NCBI GenBank assembly: GCA_900315205.1
Contig: OMYF01000008.1
Location: forward strand, 1-59,467
Source of the DNA: an uncultured Acidaminococcus sp.
GTDB lineage: Bacteria > Bacillota > Negativicutes > Acidaminococcales > Acidaminococcaceae
Direction of reading: 5' to 3'
Length of the DNA stretch: 59,467 bases
Shown: positions 1-8,849 of the stretch, in pieces
How positions within the stretch are numbered: the first letter of the stretch is position 1
Layout of the letters: every line of letters begins with the position of its first letter
Program-made: the position numbers and the translations under genes
Notes under the pieces: generated by a model
The model's input: only the letters and a program-made list of their open reading frames with translations
Database searches by the model: none
What the model was told of the DNA's origin: nothing

Positions 1-95
1 AAGGATATCAGGAGTTCAAAAAAATAGAAAGAGCGAAAGTACCTTGGTTTTCATAACTCCATCGGTGCCTTTCGCTAGAAAGGCGGATAATATAT

Positions 96-266
96 ATGAT
101 GGGAACCTTGATTGTTGGAGGGATCATCCTCCTCTTCGTCGCAGTTTCCGTTTATTCGATTACTCATGGAAGTCAGAACATCCTGCATGGCTGCAGCGGC
201 AATTGTGCCACCTGCGGTGCCTGCAGTACACCGGACGATGAGAAATCCAGGAAAAAACAAGCATAA
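96..266 (+). CDS. FeoB-associated Cys-rich membrane protein
   Basis: A 56-residue protein. Residues 3-22 form one hydrophobic membrane segment (GTLIVGGIILLFVAV is its core), followed by a short Cys-rich cytosolic tail with the spacing CSGNCATCGAC and a Lys/Arg end. This is the layout of the FeoB-associated small membrane proteins that lie just downstream of the ferrous iron transporter gene feoB. An AGGCGG at 81-86 suits the ATG at 96; an ATG at 99 is the alternative. Bases 1-56 upstream probably hold the 3' end of the preceding gene (stops at 25 or 54 depending on frame); it would be feoB by analogy, but too little is visible to tell. The Cys cluster could hold iron; that is an inference. 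Confidence 0.75.
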   Translation: MMGTLIVGGIILLFVAVSVYSITHGSQNILHGCSGNCATCGACSTPDDEKSRKKQA

Positions 267-281
267 CGGCTGCTGCTATAC

Positions 282-329
282 GGCATCGCTGCTTCCTACT
301 ATGTCGGAGAGCGGCGGTGCCGTTTTCTT
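282..329 (+). terminator. Intrinsic terminator after the Feo small protein
   Basis: An 11-bp stem with two G-U pairs (arms 282-292 and 311-321) is followed by GTTTTCTT. It lies just after the stop at 266 and separates the iron-transport unit from the acyl-CoA dehydrogenase operon. Confidence 0.5.
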
Positions 330-444
330 ATCCGTGCCGCTGACCGGAAGCGGTCCCGGCAGATGATAAAAAGTATCATTTGATACACTTTTCAATTTTA
401 CGGCGTAAGAGAACCTCTTTTTTTCGGAAAAATCTGGGAAGTAC

Positions 445-473
445 TTGATTTTTCTGCTCTCTCCTTATAAAAT
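445..473 (+). promoter_or_regulatory. Probable promoter of the ACAD-rubredoxin/fprA operon
   Basis: TTGATT at 445-450 and TAAAAT at 468-473 are separated by 17 bases, in a conspicuously AT-rich stretch (about 420-515) inside otherwise GC-rich DNA. The start codon at 533 would be about 55 bases downstream of the transcription start. Confidence 0.5.
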
Positions 474-488
474 AATTATAGTTATTAA

Positions 489-506
489 TTGATAATAATT
501 GTTTAA
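489..506 (+). promoter_or_regulatory. Imperfect AT-rich dyad resembling a PerR/Fur-type operator
   Basis: TTGATAATAATTGTTTAA lies between the promoter and the ribosome binding site. The left half TGATAAT matches Fur/PerR half sites, and the right half is degenerate. Regulation of a rubredoxin/FprA operon by PerR is known in clostridia, so the position is suggestive, but the match is partial. Confidence 0.3.
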
Positions 507-532
507 TTTTTATATCAGAGGAGGTCGGAGAA

Positions 533-2440
533 ATGTTATTTACCACTACGAAGGAACAGGAAGAATTTCGCGCGACAATCCGAGGGTTTGCAGAAACAAA
601 AGTAAAACCCCTCGCCTTTGCCATGGACAAGGGAAATGAATTTCCTCGTGAAATCGTCAAGGAAATGGGAGAGAACGGCTGGCTCGGCATCCCCTATCCG
701 AAAGAATACGGCGGCGCGGGCCGTGACTATGTCGATTATGCGATTGCTGTAGAGGAACTGGCCCGTGTGGACGGCGGTACGGGCGTCATCCTGTCCGCTC
801 ACGTTTCTCTCGGTGCCTATCCGATTTTTGCCTTTGGTACGGAAGCGCAAAAGCAAAAATATCTGGTGCCCCTGGCCTCAGGGAAGAAGCTGGGTGCCTT
901 CGGCCTGACGGAACCGAACGCGGGAAGCGATGCCGGCGGCACGGAAACGACAGCCGTATTTGACGGCAAGGACTGGATCCTGGACGGCAACAAGATCTTC
1001 ATCACAAACGGCGGAGAAGCCGATATCTACGTTATCTTTGCCGTAACTGATCCGGAAGCGGGGACCCGCGGCATCAGTGCCTTCATCCTTGAAAAAGGCA
1101 TGCCCGGCTTCACCTTCGGCGACCATTATGACAAAATGGGTATCCGTTCGTCCGCTACGGCGGAACTCATCTTCAACCATGTCCGGGTGCCTCAGGAAAA
1201 TCTCCTCGGCCGGCTCGGGCAGGGCTTCAAGATCGCAATGGCCACACTGGACGGCGGCCGCATCGGCATTGCCGCGCAGGCTCTCGGGATCGCCCAGGGT
1301 GCCTACGAAGCAGCTCTCACCTATTCCAAGGAACGCATCCAGTTCGGACAGCCGATCTGCGCCCAGCAGGGAGTCTCGTTCAAGCTGGCCGATATGGCCA
1401 CGAAACTCCGCGCTGCCCGCTTCCTCGTATACAGTGCGGCGGAACTCAAGACGGAACACATGGACTATGGCATGCAGTCCGCAATGGCAAAGATGTACGC
1501 CTCCGATGCAGCCGTAGCCATCACCAATGAAGCACTCCAGATCTTCGGCGGCACGGGCTATCTCAAGGGTATGGACATCGAACGGATGTACCGCGATGCC
1601 AAGATCACGACCATCTATGAAGGCACGAACGAAATCCAGCGTGTCGTCATTGCCGCCCATATCACGGACAAGCTTTCCTCCCCGAAACACACGGGCGGTT
1701 CCCATAAGGAAAAGGCCATCACGGGCACGCGCAAGAAGATGATCTTCAAGGACGGGACGCCGGATGAACAGGTGGCAGCTCTTGTGGCAGCCCTGAAATC
1801 GGACGGTTATGACTTTACGGTCGGGATCCCTCTTGATACGCCCATCGTCGATGCAGAACGCGTTGTCAGCGCCGGCAAGGGCATCGGAGAAAGAGCCAAC
1901 ATGAAGCTGATCGAGGATCTGGCCAAACAGGCCGGTGCGGCTGTCGGATCGTCCCGTCCTGTGGCGGAGACCCTGCAGTATGTGCCCATCGACCGGTATG
2001 TGGGCATGTCCGGTCAGAAATTCCGCGGCAATCTCTATATTGCCTGCGGCATTTCCGGAGCGGTCCAGCACCTGAAAGGGATCAAGGATGCCACCACGAT
2101 CGTCGCCATCAACACCAATGCAGGCGCGCCCATCTTCAAGAACTGCGACTACGGCATCGTCGGTGATGTCAAAGTGATCCTCCCGCTGCTGACGGCAGCC
2201 CTGAACAATGGACAGCCCAAGAAGCCGGCGCCTCCGATGGTCAAGATGAAGAGACCTCTCATAAAGAAGGAGCTGCCGCCCGGTCTGTATGTCTGCAACG
2301 GCTGCGGCTACGAATACGATCCCGATAAAGGGGATCCGGCCGCGGAAATCAAGCCGGGTACGAAATTCGAATCCCTGCCGGAAGACTGGGTCTGCCCGGA
2401 ATGCGGTGAACCGAAGACAGGCTTCGTGAAGGAATCCTGA
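533..2440 (+). CDS. Three-domain fusion: acyl-CoA dehydrogenase, EtfA FAD domain, rubredoxin
   Basis: A 635-residue cytosolic flavoprotein. Residues 1-380 are a complete acyl-CoA dehydrogenase, with the family signatures [17 protein letters not shown] and the IYEGTNEIQ segment that carries the usual catalytic glutamate. After a Lys-rich linker, residues about 403-562 match the C-terminal FAD-binding domain of electron transfer flavoprotein alpha ([32 protein letters not shown]). Residues 584-632 are a rubredoxin with both Cys pairs (CNGCGYEYD and CPECGEP). Stand-alone enzymes of the first family have about 380 residues. AGGAGG at 519-524 fixes the start. Electrons from acyl-CoA could pass through both flavins to the iron centre and on to the FprA protein encoded next. 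The substrate (for example butyryl-CoA) cannot be read from the sequence. Confidence 0.93.
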   Translation: MLFTTTKEQEEFRATIRGFAETKVKPLAFAMDKGNEFPREIVKEMGENGWLGIPYPKEYGGAGRDYVDYAIAVEELARVDGGTGVILSAHVSLGAYPIFAFGTEAQKQKYLVPLASGKKLGAFGLTEPNAGSDAGGTETTAVFDGKDWILDGNKIFITNGGEADIYVIFAVTDPEAGTRGISAFILEKGMPGFTFGDHYDKMGIRSSATAELIFNHVRVPQENLLGRLGQGFKIAMATLDGGRIGIAAQALGIAQGAYEAALTYSKERIQFGQPICAQQGVSFKLADMATKLRAARFLVYSAAELKTEHMDYGMQSAMAKMYASDAAVAITNEALQIFGGTGYLKGMDIERMYRDAKITTIYEGTNEIQRVVIAAHITDKLSSPKHTGGSHKEKAITGTRKKMIFKDGTPDEQVAALVAALKSDGYDFTVGIPLDTPIVDAERVVSAGKGIGERANMKLIEDLAKQAGAAVGSSRPVAETLQYVPIDRYVGMSGQKFRGNLYIACGISGAVQHLKGIKDATTIVAINTNAGAPIFKNCDYGIVGDVKVILPLLTAALNNGQPKKPAPPMVKMKRPLIKKELPPGLYVCNGCGYEYDPDKGDPAAEIKPGTKFESLPEDWVCPECGEPKTGFVKES

Positions 2441-2469
2441 AAGCCTGAAACTGCTGCTTGTTCACTTCA

Positions 2470-2490
2470 GGGGAGAAGATCCTTCTCCCC
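2470..2490 (+). repeat. Intercistronic perfect hairpin
   Basis: GGGGAGAAG and CTTCTCCCC flank a three-base loop between the fusion gene and fprA. There is no T-run, so it is more likely an mRNA stability or partial-attenuation element than a terminator. Confidence 0.5.
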
Positions 2491-2514
2491 TTCGATCCGG
2501 GAAGGAGAATCCAT

Positions 2515-3720
2515 ATGGAATGCGTAAGACAACTCACAAATGATTTATACTGGGTAGGCGGAGACGACCGCCGGCTGGAACTGTTTGAAAACATCCACCC
2601 CATTCCCCGGGGCGTATCCTACAACGCCTACGTCCTGCTCGATACAGCCACTGTTCTCTTTGATACGGCGGACTGGTCCATCTGCAGACAGTTCCTGGAA
2701 AATGTGGAAGCCGTCCTGGACGGCCGCCCGCTGAACTATCTCATCATCAACCATGTCGAGCCCGACCATGCGGCCAGCATCGAGGAAGTGCTGCTCCGCC
2801 ATCCGGAGACCAAAGTCATCAGCAATGAAAAAGCCTTTACGCTGATGCATCAGTTCGGTTTTGATATGGGCGACCGGGCCGAAGTCGTCAAAGAAGGGGA
2901 CACCCGGAACTTTGGCAAACATACCATCGCTTTTGTGGCCGCTCCTATGGTCCACTGGCCGGAAGCCATGGTATCCTTCGATACCACGACGGGTACCCTC
3001 TTCTCCGCCGATGCTTTTGGTTCCTTCGGTGCCCTGGGCGGACGCATCTTCAATGATGAAGTCGATTTTGAACGGGACTGGCTCGATGACGCCAGACGCT
3101 ACTATACCAACATTGTCGGCAAATACGGCCCGCACGTCATGGACCTGCTGAACAAGGCGTCCTCCCTCGATATCAAGATGATCTGCCCGCTCCACGGACC
3201 GGTCTGGAGGAACAATATCGACTGGTTCATCGACAAATACATCCACTGGGCTTCCTATGAGCCGGAGGAAAAAGGTGTGCTCCTGGTCTATGCCTCCATG
3301 TACGGCAACACGGAAAGCGCGGCCTCCGTCTTTGCGGCCCGCCTGGCCGAAAAAGGCATGACGAACATCGCCATGTACGATGTTTCCAAGACCGATACAT
3401 CCTACCTCATCGCTGACGCCTTCAAATACAGCCATATCGTGATCGCTTCGGTGACGTACAATCTCAATATCTATCCCAAGATGATGACCTTCCTCGACCA
3501 TATGCGTCTGCTGCACGTACAGAACCGTACGGTCGGGATCATCGAGAATGGTTCCTGGGCCTGCACCGTCGGGACCCTGATCCACAACTATCTGGACGAA
3601 GAGATGCGCGGCATCACTGTCCTCCAGGATGGCGTGACGATCAATTCCCGTATGACAGCGGGACAGAACCGCACGATGAACGATCTGGTCGATGCTGTCA
3701 TCGACTCCATGAAAGACTGA
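2515..3720 (+). CDS. fprA: A-type flavoprotein, rubredoxin:oxygen (or NO) oxidoreductase
   Basis: A 401-residue flavodiiron protein that reduces O2 to water (or NO to N2O) with electrons from rubredoxin. The N-terminal metallo-beta-lactamase-like domain carries the diiron motif HVEPDHA, with further ligand His residues at MVHWPEAM and CPLHGPVW. The C-terminal half is a flavodoxin domain beginning LLVYASMYGNTESAA, the FMN phosphate loop. The ATG at 2515 is chosen because of the GGAGA at 2503-2507; an upstream in-frame start at 2458 has no binding site and falls before the intercistronic hairpin. It follows the rubredoxin fusion by 74 bases and is presumably co-transcribed, placing donor and acceptor in one unit. 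Confidence 0.93.
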   Translation: MECVRQLTNDLYWVGGDDRRLELFENIHPIPRGVSYNAYVLLDTATVLFDTADWSICRQFLENVEAVLDGRPLNYLIINHVEPDHAASIEEVLLRHPETKVISNEKAFTLMHQFGFDMGDRAEVVKEGDTRNFGKHTIAFVAAPMVHWPEAMVSFDTTTGTLFSADAFGSFGALGGRIFNDEVDFERDWLDDARRYYTNIVGKYGPHVMDLLNKASSLDIKMICPLHGPVWRNNIDWFIDKYIHWASYEPEEKGVLLVYASMYGNTESAASVFAARLAEKGMTNIAMYDVSKTDTSYLIADAFKYSHIVIASVTYNLNIYPKMMTFLDHMRLLHVQNRTVGIIENGSWACTVGTLIHNYLDEEMRGITVLQDGVTINSRMTAGQNRTMNDLVDAVIDSMKD

Positions 3721-3752
3721 AACAGGAGCTGCAGGACGCAGCATCCTGAAAG

Positions 3753-3815
3753 AACAGGGATCGGGAAATGCCCGGCATGATACGCCGGCATTTCCCGATC
3801 CCTGTTTCTGTTTTC
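3753..3815 (+). terminator. Strong terminator after fprA, possibly used from both sides
   Basis: A very long stem of about 22 bp (arms 3753-3776 and 3784-3806) is followed by TTTCTGTTTT. It lies between two convergent genes, so it may also end the long leftward operon that stops at 3849. Confidence 0.8.
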
Positions 3816-3848
3816 TCTGACAGGCAGTGTTTCCGTACTTCCTGCCTG

Positions 3849-5315
3849 TTATGAATCCGAACGCGCATAGGCATTCTTCATGGCATCACTGGCTTCATAG
3901 AGGACCTTGCCCAGGCAGTCATCCGTTTCTTCCCGGGCCATGGCCGCCATCTTTTCGTTGCATCCTTCCAGCACCGCCGCAGCTTTCCGGCCAAGCGGAA
4001 GGCTGTCGGACTCATGCAGGAATGCAGCGGCTCTCGCAGCGACGGCCTTCTGATACCGCTCGATGATGGAGGCACAGCGTCCGAAATGAGCATCGGCCAG
4101 TGCCCCGATCAGGCGGTTGGCCCAGTAGAACTGGCTGCTGTCCGGATTTTTCCCCGTTTCGGCCAGGTATGCCGGCGTCTTCGTGACATTGGCATAGAAC
4201 GGGACAAAGGCGTTGAACACATTGGATCCCTCGGCGATCCATTCGACCGCTCTCCGCGCCTTATCCGCATAGGGACGCAGCTGGGTCAGGGCGAGGAAGT
4301 TATTCCGGTTGATCCCGACGGGACGGTATTTTCCCGCTGCCTCCGTACCGAACCGGCCGTAGCAGTCGTAGGGCGTGCCCTGATAATGGCTGCTGAGGAC
4401 ATATTTGACGTCCTCCACGGTGATCTTTGTCTGCGGAATGAGGCACCAGGGGAGATCGTCCGACTCGGGCCGGAAGTCCGCATCCGGTCCATCCCACTTA
4501 AAAGCAGCAGAATTGAAATAGCGGTGGATGAACCAGGCCCGCGGCGTATTGTATGTATGGTCCGCATCATCGCGGCTGCCAAAGGCAGCGCGGGCATCGA
4601 AGCTGTCCTGTTTCCGGAGATCCGGCAGCTCCCCGTCCGGGTCCATGGTCAGAGCCAGATGATTCTTCCGGATGAACACGGCAAGATCGGAGGAGCACAT
4701 ATGGGATTCCTGCCGGCCCAGGGCGTCTTCCAGGTCAAAAGAATCGATTCCCTGCTGATTGGGCATGACCACATACCCGTCATCGGGGACCCGGCGGGCG
4801 ATCCAGTGATGTCCGCCGATGGTCTCGAGCCACCAGATCTCATCCACATCCTGGAAGCCCACTCCGTTTTTCTCATACGTCCCGTATTTTTCCAGCAGGC
4901 TTCCCAGGCGCTCCACACCTTCGCGGGCACTGCGGATATAGGGAAGCACCAAAAGCAGCATGTCCTCTTCGCCGATGCCGTCCGGCACAAGCGGGTCCGC
5001 TCCCAGGACCCGGGCGTTGGACGTGATGGTTTCCGTCTCAGTCATGGCGACATTCGCCTCGTTGACGCCGGCCTCTCCCCAGAATCCCTGATCGGGCAGG
5101 GCATTGGGCATGGCCGTGTAGCGCAGGGGCTTCTCCGGCAGGTCGATCGAGAACCCGGAGAGGACCGCCTGATAGTGTTTCGGCTGATTTTCCGGATCCA
5201 CGACGATCCATTTTTTTGCTGTAAAGGATCCTGCCGGTGCATCTTCATTCCTCGCCATCATGGTCGAACCGTCAAAGGAAGCCTTTTTTCCAACGAGCAG
5301 TGTAGTACAACCCAT
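3849..5315 (-). CDS. C69-family dipeptidase (PepD-like)
   Basis: A 488-residue Ntn-type peptidase. The N-terminus MGCTTLLVGKKASFDGST followed by RNED matches the family, in which the third-position Cys becomes the catalytic N-terminal residue after trimming. AAGGAG at 5325-5330 supports the ATG at 5315. There is no signal peptide, so it should act in the cytoplasm and cleave a broad range of dipeptides. It is the last gene of the leftward glycogen operon, 41 bases after the GH13/GH77 gene; a functional link to glycogen is not obvious. Confidence 0.9.
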   Translation of the reverse strand: MGCTTLLVGKKASFDGSTMMARNEDAPAGSFTAKKWIVVDPENQPKHYQAVLSGFSIDLPEKPLRYTAMPNALPDQGFWGEAGVNEANVAMTETETITSNARVLGADPLVPDGIGEEDMLLLVLPYIRSAREGVERLGSLLEKYGTYEKNGVGFQDVDEIWWLETIGGHHWIARRVPDDGYVVMPNQQGIDSFDLEDALGRQESHMCSSDLAVFIRKNHLALTMDPDGELPDLRKQDSFDARAAFGSRDDADHTYNTPRAWFIHRYFNSAAFKWDGPDADFRPESDDLPWCLIPQTKITVEDVKYVLSSHYQGTPYDCYGRFGTEAAGKYRPVGINRNNFLALTQLRPYADKARRAVEWIAEGSNVFNAFVPFYANVTKTPAYLAETGKNPDSSQFYWANRLIGALADAHFGRCASIIERYQKAVAARAAAFLHESDSLPLGRKAAAVLEGCNEKMAAMAREETDDCLGKVLYEASDAMKNAYARSDS

Positions 5316-5356
5316 CCGTATGAACTCCTTCCATAATATGCAAAAACTGTCCCTTA

Positions 5357-8300
5357 TTATCCCTTCCGGTATCTGCGGACAAGTGCCGCCACCCGGGCAG
5401 CGAGCGCTGGAGTCAGCACTCCGCGCGGGCACTGCCAGTGCCAGTTGCCCGTGGCTGTGCCGGGCGTATTCATGCGGCATGACGAAGGCAGCCAGAGCAG
5501 GTCCTGCAGCGGGACGATCACAGTCCGGGCACGCCGCCCGTACAGATAGGCCAGCAGCTGCCAGCGCAGGCCGTCTGCCTCCTGCGCAGCTTCCGGACAC
5601 CAGTCATGCACCATCCGCAGGATGCGGGCTCTTCCTGCTGCATCGAGCTCCTCTGTAAACCAGCCCCGGAGCGTATTGTTGTCATGGGTCCCCGTATAGG
5701 CGACGCAGCCGGGTTCTGTATCGAAGCTGGTCTCGCCGTCAGTCCGGGTATGGCAGTGGAACTGCAGGACCTTCATGCCCGGCAGGCCCAGTCCATCCCG
5801 CAGGCGGCAGACATCGGGCGTGATGATCCCCAGATCTTCTGCAACGAGCTGCAGTCCCGGCAGTGCCTTCAGCACGGCCCGGAACAGATCCGCACCCGGT
5901 CCCGGTGTCCAGTGACCCCTGCGGGCATCGCGTGTCACGGCATCGACGGCCCATGCGGCTGCAAATCCGCGGAAATGATCGATCCGGACGATGTCGGCCT
6001 GTTCGGCAAGTACGCGGAACCGCTCCTGCCACCAGCGCCAGCCGTCCTTTTCCATCTCCTCCCAGCGGTAGAGCGGATTGCCCCAGACCTGCCCCGTCTC
6101 ACTGAAGTAGTCCGGCGGTACACCGGCCACAGCCGTGGGATTTCCCTCCCCGTCGAGCTGGAAATACCCGCGGTGGGCCCAGACATCGGCACTGTCGGCC
6201 GCAACGAAGATGGGCATATCACCGAAGATCCGGATGCCTTTTTGATGGGCATAGGATTTGACGGCCTGCCAGTTCCGGTAAAAATGGTACTGTTCCCGCT
6301 TCCGGGCAAGGATTTCTCCCGCAAAGTGTTTTGCGGCCCGGTCCAGGGCTTCTTTTTCCCGGTTCCGGTAAGGTTCCGGCCAGGCCTGCCAGGGTTTTCC
6401 GTCAAAGGCACCGCGCAGGGCCATGAAGAGTGCATAATCATCGAGCCAGTACGCGTGGCTCCTGCAGAATTCCGCAAAAGCCTCCGTTTCCTCCTGTCCC
6501 TTCTCCGCCTCCGGAGCAGCACCAAAAAGCGCCGCATCGCCGGCAAAAGCCGAAAGGGAAAGATAGGGAGAATCTCCCAGACCGGGCGGATTGAGGGGCA
6601 GGATCTGCCATATGTCCTGACCGGCCTCGGAAAGGAAATCCAGGAACGATCTGATGGAGGCTGCCATTTCCCCGCTTCCGGCGCCGGGCAGGGAGGTCGG
6701 ATGGAGCAGGACCCCCGCCCGTCCCGGTCCGGGTTCGGGCAGGCCGTGCCCCGGCTCCCGGCAGCGGCAGATGACAGCGCTGCAGGGAGGCAGGGTCAGC
6801 GTGAAGCATCCGTTCTGCACGGGTGCGGGCCAGGACCCGGAGGACTCATCCCTGCCGCCGTCTTCCGGTTCGAAAAAGCGTTCCGTGGACCACAGGAGTT
6901 CCAGTTCGCCATAGGCAAGGCCCTGCGTATCGACAGTCACAGTCTTTGCTGCACGGCTGCGGTTCAGGGCGGTAAAGAACACTCCGTCCTCAGCCGGTTT
7001 GCCAAACTGATCGCGCCGGCCTTCGATGAAGCGGGCAAATATATAAAGATCCCCCCGGGCGAAGACTGTGGCAAACCGTCCGGTCCGCAGTGCCGTATGG
7101 CCGTTCCGGAGCGCGTTCAGGCTGCGGCAGCAGGCAAGGAGGGCCTCGTTTTCGTGCCCCCACGGATAGGGTTTGCGGTTTTCCGGATCCTTGCCGCCCG
7201 TCAGGCCGGCCTCGTCACCGTAGTAAATGGCCGGCGCGCCCGGCAGGGTCATCTGCCAGGCCCGCAGCAGGCCGTCCATCCGCAGTGCCGTTTTTTCCGG
7301 ATACCTGCTGCCGAGGACGGTCAGGAGCCGTTCCACATCGTGGCTGCCCAGAAGGTTCATCATGGCATACAGATTCTCCCGGGGATAGTTCTCCATCTGC
7401 TGCAGGTACTGCGCATCCGTATCCTCCGCGCTGGCATTTCCCAACGCGAAGGCCAGCATCAGGCTGCGGAGGACATAGTTCATGACGCTGTCCAGTTTGC
7501 CGCCCGATAGATACTGGCGCTGCACGCCGTAGCTTACCTTGCGCGACGCATCCTCCCAGACTTCGCCGATCAGGGCCGCATCGGGACTGCAGGCCTTGAG
7601 CTCCCTGTAAAAGGGTTCCAGGAAAACATCCGGCAGTTCATCGACCACATCGAGGCGCCAGCCGCTGATGCCGTCGCGCAGCCACTTTTTGAGTACACTG
7701 TCCCTGCCGCGGATGATGAAATCCAGATATGACGGTTCCGATTCCTCCACTTCCGGCAGGGTCCTGTCCCCCCACCAGCACCGGTAGTCGTCCGGATAAC
7801 TGCGGAAACGGTACCAGGGATACCAGGGGGAAGCTTTCGACTGGGCCGCGCCCACGCCGGCATAAGATCCTTTCTGGTTGAAATAGCGGCTGTCCGCGCC
7901 GGTATGGCTGAACACACCGTCCAGGATGATACGCATATGGCGTTTCCGTGCCTCCCGGCAGAGCTGCCGGAAGACAGTCTCATCCCCCAGGAAAGGATCG
8001 ATGGCCTTGTAATCCCCCGTGTCATAGCGGTGATTGCTGCGGGCCTTGAATATGGGATTCAGATACAGGCAATTGACTCCGAACGCGGCAAGGTCATCCA
8101 GCTTTTCCAGGATTCCCTCCAGCGTGCCGCCAAAGAAATCATAATACAGCACGTCCCCTTTGGCATCCCGTACGTATGCGGGCGCATCTTCCCAGCTGCT
8201 GTGCAGGACGGCACCCTTTTTGCCCAGGAACCGCTCAGCCGGTACCGGACCCCGGTTGAACCGGTCCGGAAAGATCTGGTAGAAAATGGTGTGCTTCAGC

Positions 8301-8752
8301 CAGTCCGGCGTCGCCGACCCGGCATCATACACCGTGATCTGGAAAGAAGGCGGTTCTTTCCCCGCGGCATTCCCGCAGCCGCCGCGCTGCTGCGGATTGT
8401 TCCCGTAATAAACAGTTCCGCTGCCCGTCCGGACGATGAAATAGTACCATACGAGGCAGCCTTTTTCCGGCACCGTAAAAGTGACTCCATAGCGGCGCTT
8501 CTTTACGGCCTTCTGCGGCAGCACGCCGGCGGTCCCGGCGCTCCAGGAACTTCCCCGGCCGGGAACCTGCGGCTCCTCACAGGCCATGGGCAGACGTTTT
8601 TCAGCGTTGTCGATCCAAAGACGCAAAAAAACAGCTTCCGTCCCGTCACCCTGCACGTCCAGGTGCAGGCTGACTTCCGTGCCGGAAGGCACGGCCCCGA
8701 AGGGGAAACGGTAAGCTGTATTGCGTGAATCATGGAACATCAATGTCTTCAC
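5357..8752 (-). CDS. Bifunctional GH13 alpha-glucosidase/amylase and GH77 4-alpha-glucanotransferase fusion
   Basis: An 1131-residue, two-enzyme protein. After an N-terminal beta-sandwich region (about 1-150), a GH13 barrel runs to about residue 660: FYQIFPDRF, ILDGVFSHTG, WRLDVVDE with the nucleophile Asp near 369, LIGEVWEDA with the acid Glu near 398, and LLGSHDVER. Residues about 680-1131 are a full GH77 amylomaltase (GVLLHPTSLPG, DIVRIDHFRG near 922, LVAEDLGIIT near 976, YTGTHDNNT). The fusion probably opens and disproportionates malto-oligosaccharides released from glycogen. The start is taken as GTG at 8752, behind AGAGGAA; an ATG at 8740 has no binding site. Two stop codons in tandem close the gene. 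Confidence 0.9.
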   Translation of the reverse strand: MKTLMFHDSRNTAYRFPFGAVPSGTEVSLHLDVQGDGTEAVFLRLWIDNAEKRLPMACEEPQVPGRGSSWSAGTAGVLPQKAVKKRRYGVTFTVPEKGCLVWYYFIVRTGSGTVYYGNNPQQRGGCGNAAGKEPPSFQITVYDAGSATPDWLKHTIFYQIFPDRFNRGPVPAERFLGKKGAVLHSSWEDAPAYVRDAKGDVLYYDFFGGTLEGILEKLDDLAAFGVNCLYLNPIFKARSNHRYDTGDYKAIDPFLGDETVFRQLCREARKRHMRIILDGVFSHTGADSRYFNQKGSYAGVGAAQSKASPWYPWYRFRSYPDDYRCWWGDRTLPEVEESEPSYLDFIIRGRDSVLKKWLRDGISGWRLDVVDELPDVFLEPFYRELKACSPDAALIGEVWEDASRKVSYGVQRQYLSGGKLDSVMNYVLRSLMLAFALGNASAEDTDAQYLQQMENYPRENLYAMMNLLGSHDVERLLTVLGSRYPEKTALRMDGLLRAWQMTLPGAPAIYYGDEAGLTGGKDPENRKPYPWGHENEALLACCRSLNALRNGHTALRTGRFATVFARGDLYIFARFIEGRRDQFGKPAEDGVFFTALNRSRAAKTVTVDTQGLAYGELELLWSTERFFEPEDGGRDESSGSWPAPVQNGCFTLTLPPCSAVICRCREPGHGLPEPGPGRAGVLLHPTSLPGAGSGEMAASIRSFLDFLSEAGQDIWQILPLNPPGLGDSPYLSLSAFAGDAALFGAAPEAEKGQEETEAFAEFCRSHAYWLDDYALFMALRGAFDGKPWQAWPEPYRNREKEALDRAAKHFAGEILARKREQYHFYRNWQAVKSYAHQKGIRIFGDMPIFVAADSADVWAHRGYFQLDGEGNPTAVAGVPPDYFSETGQVWGNPLYRWEEMEKDGWRWWQERFRVLAEQADIVRIDHFRGFAAAWAVDAVTRDARRGHWTPGPGADLFRAVLKALPGLQLVAEDLGIITPDVCRLRDGLGLPGMKVLQFHCHTRTDGETSFDTEPGCVAYTGTHDNNTLRGWFTEELDAAGRARILRMVHDWCPEAAQEADGLRWQLLAYLYGRRARTVIVPLQDLLWLPSSCRMNTPGTATGNWHWQCPRGVLTPALAARVAALVRRYRKG

Positions 8753-8849
8753 GATAAAGATTCCTCTGTTTTCTTCAAAACCATTCCATGGCAGACGCCC
8801 CGCCTCCAGGAAGCGATGCTCCCTGTCCGGCGGACCCTCAATGCTGCCA

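Noticed and set aside
1..56. 3' end of feoB
   Set aside because: Expected from the FeoB-associated gene that follows, but two frames end here (stops at 25 and 54) and too few residues are visible to choose or to recognise FeoB.
878..2071. A 397-codon minus-strand frame opposite the ACAD fusion
   Set aside because: Shadow of a gene with three recognisable domains; no start context.
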